Assembly (NCBI RefSeq): GCF_030867145.1 | Contig: NC_134422.1 | Location: 2,014,001 to 2,078,000 of the forward strand | DNA: 64,000 nt | Source: Opisthocomus hoazin | Taxonomy: Eukaryota; Chordata; Aves; Opisthocomiformes; Opisthocomidae | Direction of reading: 5' to 3' | Part shown: positions 48,032 through 64,000 of the stretch, piece after piece | Layout: each line of letters opens with the position of its first letter | Position numbering within the stretch: position 1 is the first letter of the stretch | Position numbers and translations under genes: made by a program | The notes under the pieces: generated by a model | Seen by the model: only the letters and a program-made list of their open reading frames with translations | What the model was told of the DNA's origin: nothing | Databases searched by the model: none

Positions 48032-48056
48032 TTTCACTTAATGTCATTAAGTGAAA
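48032..48056. repeat. 25-bp palindrome with NKX2-like half sites
   Basis: TTTCACTTAATG and CATTAAGTGAAA are perfect 12-base reverse complements separated by one T. Each arm holds the NKX2-type core TTAAGTG/CACTTAA. The palindrome sits in AT-rich unique intergenic sequence, 2.8 kb upstream of the STAM2 start codon. Confidence 0.85.
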
Positions 48057-48243
48057 CAATTACAAGTTTCAATGTAATCAGTAAATTTCAGACTGAGGGA
48101 AAGGCGCTCCATTTTGCCTTAAAAACCTGACAGGAGTTCATTTCCAGCTTGGGATCGGCAACGGCGGCCGTGAAGGCGAGACGACGATGCCACCTGCAGA
48201 CTGCCTCAAAGCCTGGCGAACGGGAACCAAACGGGCACCCCAC

Positions 48244-48270
48244 CGCAGAATCGCAGAATCAGTAAGGTCG
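48244..48270 (-). mobile_element. Possible CR1 type C terminal remnant
   Basis: CAGAATCGCAGAATCAGTAAGG resembles the tail and first 3' UTR bases of type C in reverse orientation. The similarity ends after about 27 bases, so it may be chance. Confidence 0.35.
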
Positions 48271-49445
48271 GACACGCAGCCGGGCACGCGATCTGCTAGG
48301 GCAACGTCACCACCAGACAACGCCGCGGCACGCCGGATAACGCTGTGCCATCGTATACCCCCGGTGAGCTAAAATAAATGCTTCTGGTGTACAAAACGTT
48401 CAAGAAGTATGAACTCTGCTGTCATTTCTGAAGAAACATCAGTGTGTTCTTCAAATAAAACCCAGTTTCTAGTACATAACCCAGAATTCCTTACAAAATA
48501 TGCTAAAAGATATTTTTTGCACGTGTACGTGAAACTTCTACACCTTTGAAGTTTTATACTTGCGTATTGCATCTGAGGAAAAGAAACGTGGCCCCACAAA
48601 TCTGAGATGAGCAGGCAGGAAAGTATCACTGAATAATACAGAAGTCTTTCAGGAATCTTGTCCCCAGCGCTTTCAAAGTCCTACCCTTCTAACAGAAATA
48701 CACCGTAACGCTGGTCTGCCTCACTTCTCCGCAAGTTCTCTTACTGGAGAAGACAAAACCAGGCTCTGACTACCGCGCTGATGAGTAAGGCTCACACGAC
48801 CACTCCGGGGAGCGGCTCTACATCCCGTGACTGAGCAGATTCCAAAAAGCACAGGGTGCAGGGTGCGAAACTGCGGACTCACACCCTGACTGGCCCGAGC
48901 TCACGTGAAGTCACGCCGCTCCTCAGAGGCAGCAGGTACAGCCAGCAGCCCCCAGGTTCCCTCACGCACCTGCTGACACTGCCCGCAGTGGGTAGGGGGC
49001 CAGCGGGCCCTCCTCGTGTTGAAGGAGCAGGGTTTGAGATTCCAAATTAAGCAACTAGGTAGGCTGGTGTAAATCATGGAGCAGCACCTGACCTTGGTCG
49101 AGTCGAAACTCTGAAGAACAGCACAGAAAGTCCCAGTCCAGCCTGGCTGCTGACCTCGATACATGAATTTGAAACAAAGTCAAGACAAAAGCATATCCTA
49201 CAGTTACCTTAGGTTTATTACAGTACTAAACACCTCACTCCCAGGAGGAGACTTTACATGTAAAGGGGAGACGACCCCAGCACGACGAGCTAGACCAAAA
49301 TGGGGATGTGCACCACCAAGTTTTTGTACAAGTGATCAATCAACCGCTTTAGTGCAATTTCTGCATTACTGTTTTGTGTAAAAGGCCCCACGTGTTTCTG
49401 AGGTGTGCTGGCTGGTGTTAAACGCCCAGCACCCCACCCCCTCAA

Positions 49446-49795
49446 AGAATCACAGAATCCCAGCATGGTCAGGGTTGGAAGGGACCTCTGCGGGTCACCC
49501 AGTCCAACCTCCTGCCCAAGCAGGGTCACCCAGAGCAGGCTGCACAGGACCTTGTCCAGGAGGGTCTGGAATATCTCCAGAGAAGGAGACTCCACAGCCT
49601 CCCTGGGCAGCCTGGGCCAGGGCTCCGGCACCCTCAGAGGGAAGAAGTTCTTCCTCGGGTTCAGGTGGAGCTTCCCAGGCTTCAGTTTGTGCCCATTGCC
49701 CCTTGTCCTGTCGCTGGGCACCACTGGAAAGAGTCTGGCCCCATCCTCCTGACACTCACCCTGCAGATATTTATAAACATTTATTAGGTCCCCCC
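49446..49795 (-). mobile_element. CR1 type A fragment
   Basis: Reverse orientation, from AGAATCACAGAATCCCAGC to CATTTATTAGGTCCCCCC. The antisense frame (49817-49290) is the open ORF2 end fused to flanking sequence. It is followed about 100 bases later by a type B copy in the opposite orientation. Confidence 0.92.
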
Positions 49796-49900
49796 TACAG
49801 ACTAGCAACGAAGGCATCTTGACTCAGCGTGTTGATCGCCATCCAGCACAGCAGGCGAGGAATCCCGACTCAGGGCCAAGGCTGCGGCCTGCCCAAAGGG

Positions 49901-50297
49901 GAGGCTAAGAGAGCTGGGGCTGTTCAGCCTGGAGAAGAGAAGGCTCTGGGGTGACCTTAGAGCAGCTGCCAGTGCCTGGAGGGGCTACAGGAAGGATGGA
50001 GAGGGGCTTTTCACAAGGGTGTGTAGTGACAGGACAAGGGGGAACTGCTCTAAACTAAAAGAGGGCAGATTGAGATTAGATATTGGGAAGAAATTCTTCC
50101 CCATGAGGATGGTGAGGCCCTGGCCCAGGCTGCCCAGAGAAGCTGTGGCTGCCCCCTCCCTGGCAGGGTTCAAGGCCAGGTTGGATGGAGCTCTGAGCAA
50201 CCTGGGCTGGTGGAAGGGGTCCCTGCTGATGGCAGGGGGGTTGGAACCAGATGATCTGCAAGGTCCCTCCCAACCCTTACCATGCTATGATTCGATG
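49901..50297 (+). mobile_element. CR1 type B fragment abutting the STAM2 promoter
   Basis: It starts GAGGCTAAGAGAGCTGGGG and ends ACCATGCTATGATTCGATGA. It ends about 570 bases upstream of the STAM2 start codon, at the edge of the CpG island. Confidence 0.9.
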
Positions 50298-50420
50298 AGC
50301 AGCCGTGCCCCCCTCAGCCATCCGCCCCCCAGCCGTGCTCCCCTCAGCCACCCCCCTCCCAGCCGCCATCATGTCCTCAGCCGCAGTCCCCCCTCACACA
50401 GCCGCGTCCCGGCCACTGCC
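50298..50420. repeat. CAGCC-rich imperfect tandem tract
   Basis: The motif CAGCCGTGCYCCCCTCAGCC recurs about every 30 bases with changes, giving two clear units and weaker ones. The tract joins the CR1 tail to the STAM2 CpG island. Confidence 0.6.
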
Positions 50421-50578
50421 GGGCGCCGCTCCCCGCCCTCCTGCCCTCCTCCCCTCCTCATACTCCCTCAGGCGACAAAGCCTGTGCCCTCAGGCAACGT
50501 TTGACGCCGTGGGAGACACCGAGCCCGGGAAACCCACCGACGGCGAGAGAACCCCGCCCTTCCTACCCCTACCGCCTC

Positions 50579-50589
50579 AAGATGGCGGC
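50579..50589 (+). promoter_or_regulatory. YY1 motif AAGATGGCGGC
   Basis: This is an exact match to the extended YY1 element AAGATGGCGGC in plus orientation, 280 bases upstream of the STAM2 ATG. Such sites usually lie at or just downstream of transcription starts of housekeeping CpG-island genes. The ATG inside the motif opens no long frame in line with STAM2. Confidence 0.7.
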
Positions 50590-50868
50590 CCCGCCCCGCC
50601 CCGGAGGCCCCCGCCCCGCCGGGCTGCCCCACCGAGCGCCTGACCCGCCGCGCCGCTGCCCGCCCCGCTCCTCCCCGTGGCAGCCGGGCGGTACCGACGC
50701 CCTCCCGCACCCCTCGCCACCCCCTCCCCGCCTACCCGGCGCGCCGTCGCGGTGCTGCTGAAGCGTTCCCTCAGCCAGGCGGTCAGGCGCGGGGGGCGGC
50801 CGCGGGGGCCTGAGGCGGCGGCGGGCCGGGGCGTCTGGGCTGAGGAGCGGGCGGGCGGCGGGGCCGCG

Positions 50869-61706
<10,838 letters not shown>

Positions 61707-64000
61707 GTAATTTTTTATGACCTTAAGTACTAGGGGGAGAATTATTTTATTAACTTCTGTGCTTTGTCTCAGCATAGCAAAGAATTGGCAAAACTGGTGT
61801 TGTAGTTAATACGCATTTTCTAGTTTTGATGCAATTGCAGATACTGCTGGCTGCTTGTCTTATCACCAAAATTCCTATACTTTCATTTTTACTATGAAAA
61901 TGTAATGTATTAAAGAAGTGACAGGCTGGTAATACCTGCTTTAGATTTTTACAAAATTACATGAGCAATGTCATTAAAATCTGTAACTCTTCCTCAGCTC
62001 AATTAATTTGATAATAGCTTTTCTTGAAGAAAGGTTTTATTTGGCTTGAATGAAATTCATGGGCTGAAATGCAAAGGGAAAACTGTGAGAAAGTTCAGCT
62101 ACGCTTTTACAAGGAAAAGGATAAAGTCTTCAGGCAACTTTGTTAGTTTCCAGAGGTTCTCAGAATGCTGAATGAGGAGGTTAGCAAGAAAGGAAGACCT
62201 AGATGGTTAGGGTCAGGCAGCTGATGGGATCTAAATCTGGATGTAATCAAATGGATAAGCAGAAACAGCTTTCCCCAATCACTGCTCCAGTTGAAGACAA
62301 AAATGGCTAATGGGTTAAAAGGAAGTTAGTCTTCAAATATATGGGAGGCCTGGAATCATCAGAGGTGGAGCAAAGCAATTAAGGAAACTAATAAAATTGC
62401 TGGGAAGCAAAATGAGTTCACAGCTCTTCTGTTTCTCGCTTTGTGTGGAAAAATAGGTCTTAAAGTCCTCCCCTTTGTTCTCATTAGCCGTGGTCCATTC
62501 TGAAATAGAACGTTGACCTTCATGGTCCGACAGCACTCGTGGACGTAAAAACAAACCTTTAATCCCACTGGAGAATGGTCTACTGGAGCGTAATTGATTT
62601 TGTTGTTGGGGAATACTTATGTTTTACCCCTATCCCTGGCCCACTTGGAGGACTAATCTTCAGAGAGCAGATGAAATTGTACTTTCTCCCTTTTCTCTGA
62701 CAGAAAGTCAGCTCAGACAAGTGTAACGTCTTTGTGCTGATACTGAGCCTATCAAGCGACATCTTTTTGTTCAATTAAATGCATGCTTGAGCCCAGACTT
62801 GTCAGCGTTCTTACTGTTGAGCGTATGTTTGCACGTGAGGCACCGACTTACAGTGTGATCTGAACAACACTCTCGTGAGGAATCTTGGCCATGCACTGCG
62901 TCTGTGCAGTCCTAGGCTTTTCTCCAGGCAAGTGAAGCAGATGTAGGTGAGCCCAGCAGCCACAGAACCCTTATTCACCGGCAAATATCCTGAGGTTAGT
63001 TTGGGTCCTTTGGGTTCAAACTATAGTCTTTCCATCAACGGTAAACGAGAAAGTGTGTGGAGTCTGAAGTGCTTTGGTCCATGTTCTGCCCTCGTGGTGT
63101 TGGCACGACCTTCACATACATTAGCTGCTCTATTGAAGAGTTGCTGGTTTTGCTCCAGTAATTTTTTTAAGGCTATTATGTGACTACAGGATTAACAGCA
63201 GCTGATGTTTAATGTTACTGAGGTGTACTCTGAAGGGTATTCTTTAGCCATACAGTAGCGAAATACCTGACTCTGACCTGCTTTTCTGAAGGTGGATTGT
63301 CACTTTGGGTGAGGTTGTTGACACATAAAATTTGCAGTGTTGAATGACATCAGCAGTCCTATGTGGATTTAGAGCGGCCGTAAATCCTGTGGGTGGGTGT
63401 GGAGGAAGGGGAGCTATAGAGGCTCTTCAGTGCAAGAGGCTAGAGAACAATGTGGGAGCCAGAGGAACTGCAGGCAGAGCGTGAACTTGATCTTGGTTTG
63501 CCCCCACTGCAAGCAAGTATCTTCCTTTACCACACTGTGTCACTGCACCTTGGTTCCTAATTCAGGACCTAATAAACTGTCCTATGAGTTGGGTGACACT
63601 GTATGTAATGCATAATGCGTAATTCCTTTTTGTGAGAGGATCTGTATCAAGGAGGCACGTATACGTATGTGTACACTGAGGTGGTACAAAGATCAGGTTT
63701 TTGTGAGATCCTGTCGCCTGAGGAGTCAACAGAGAGGAATGTCTTCTGGCATCTGGGGAGAAGACTCGAGGGATCATAAAAGGTAGGGAAGGGCTGTTGT
63801 CTGATAGGGAGAGACAGTATCTTATATTAGACCTACTTACGTGGTTGGGAGGGGAAGAATAACACCAAATAGAAATGAAGAGAAAACTGAGGTAAAATGG
63901 AGGGTAACTAGAGGTGCAGAAAAGTTGGAGTAAGTGTGGAAAATAGCCTGAACCTTTCCAAAAACTGTGGAGGTGGAAACATGGCTAACATTTGAAAAGT
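61707..64000 (+). other. STAM2: STAM2 intron 4 (partial)
   Basis: This phase 0 intron runs beyond the window. It is unique AT-leaning sequence without CR1. No exon with the expected rest of the VHS domain is found in any frame up to the end. Confidence 0.85.

Noticed and set aside
50677..50868. N-terminal extension of STAM2
   Set aside because: The upstream frame begins at GTG and has no ATG. The family's N-terminus starts exactly at 50869.

Overview
The window is avian nuclear DNA. Two protein genes lie head to head, and the space around them is packed with 3'-end fragments of CR1, the main bird non-LTR retrotransposon. The species cannot be fixed from the sequence alone. The pair FMNL2 (minus strand) and STAM2 (plus strand) in divergent order matches the known vertebrate neighbourhood of these genes (human 2q23), with a gap of only about 29 kb here.

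Layout. 1-21341: intron 1 of FMNL2 (transcribed leftward), holding about a dozen CR1 fragments, a 188-bp direct duplication and otherwise unique A/C-leaning sequence. 21342-21458: first coding exon of FMNL2 inside a CpG island (about 20780-21780) with a GC-rich hexamer repeat just upstream of the start codon. 21780-50500: intergenic, with CR1 copies of three sequence types, a homeodomain/GATA motif cluster near 23.9 kb, a 28-unit 34-bp minisatellite at 44.5-45.5 kb and a 25-bp palindrome at 48.0 kb. 50480-51200: CpG-island promoter of STAM2 with a YY1 motif. 50869-61706: coding exons 1-4 of STAM2 (99 codons, the start of the VHS domain). 61707-64000: start of STAM2 intron 4. Beyond about 51.5 kb the DNA turns AT-rich and holds just one CR1.

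CR1 types used below. Type A is the most common. Its older form ends with ORF2 stopped by TAG followed by GGTTGGACTAGATGACC; its younger form has lost that stop. Type B is recognised by its 3' part, which mentions GGTTGGAACCAGATGATC on the sense strand. Type C ends with GGTTGGACTTGGTGATC-like sequence. All are 5'-truncated, as is usual for CR1, and none can move by itself.

The two proteins work in separate processes. FMNL2 is a myristoylated formin that elongates actin filaments at the leading edge. STAM2 is a subunit of the endosomal ESCRT-0 complex that sorts ubiquitylated receptors. Only the first exon of one and four exons of the other are in view. The most unusual objects are the 34-bp minisatellite, open in all six reading frames, and the CR1 lineage that has lost its ORF2 stop codon and shares two frameshifts among copies.
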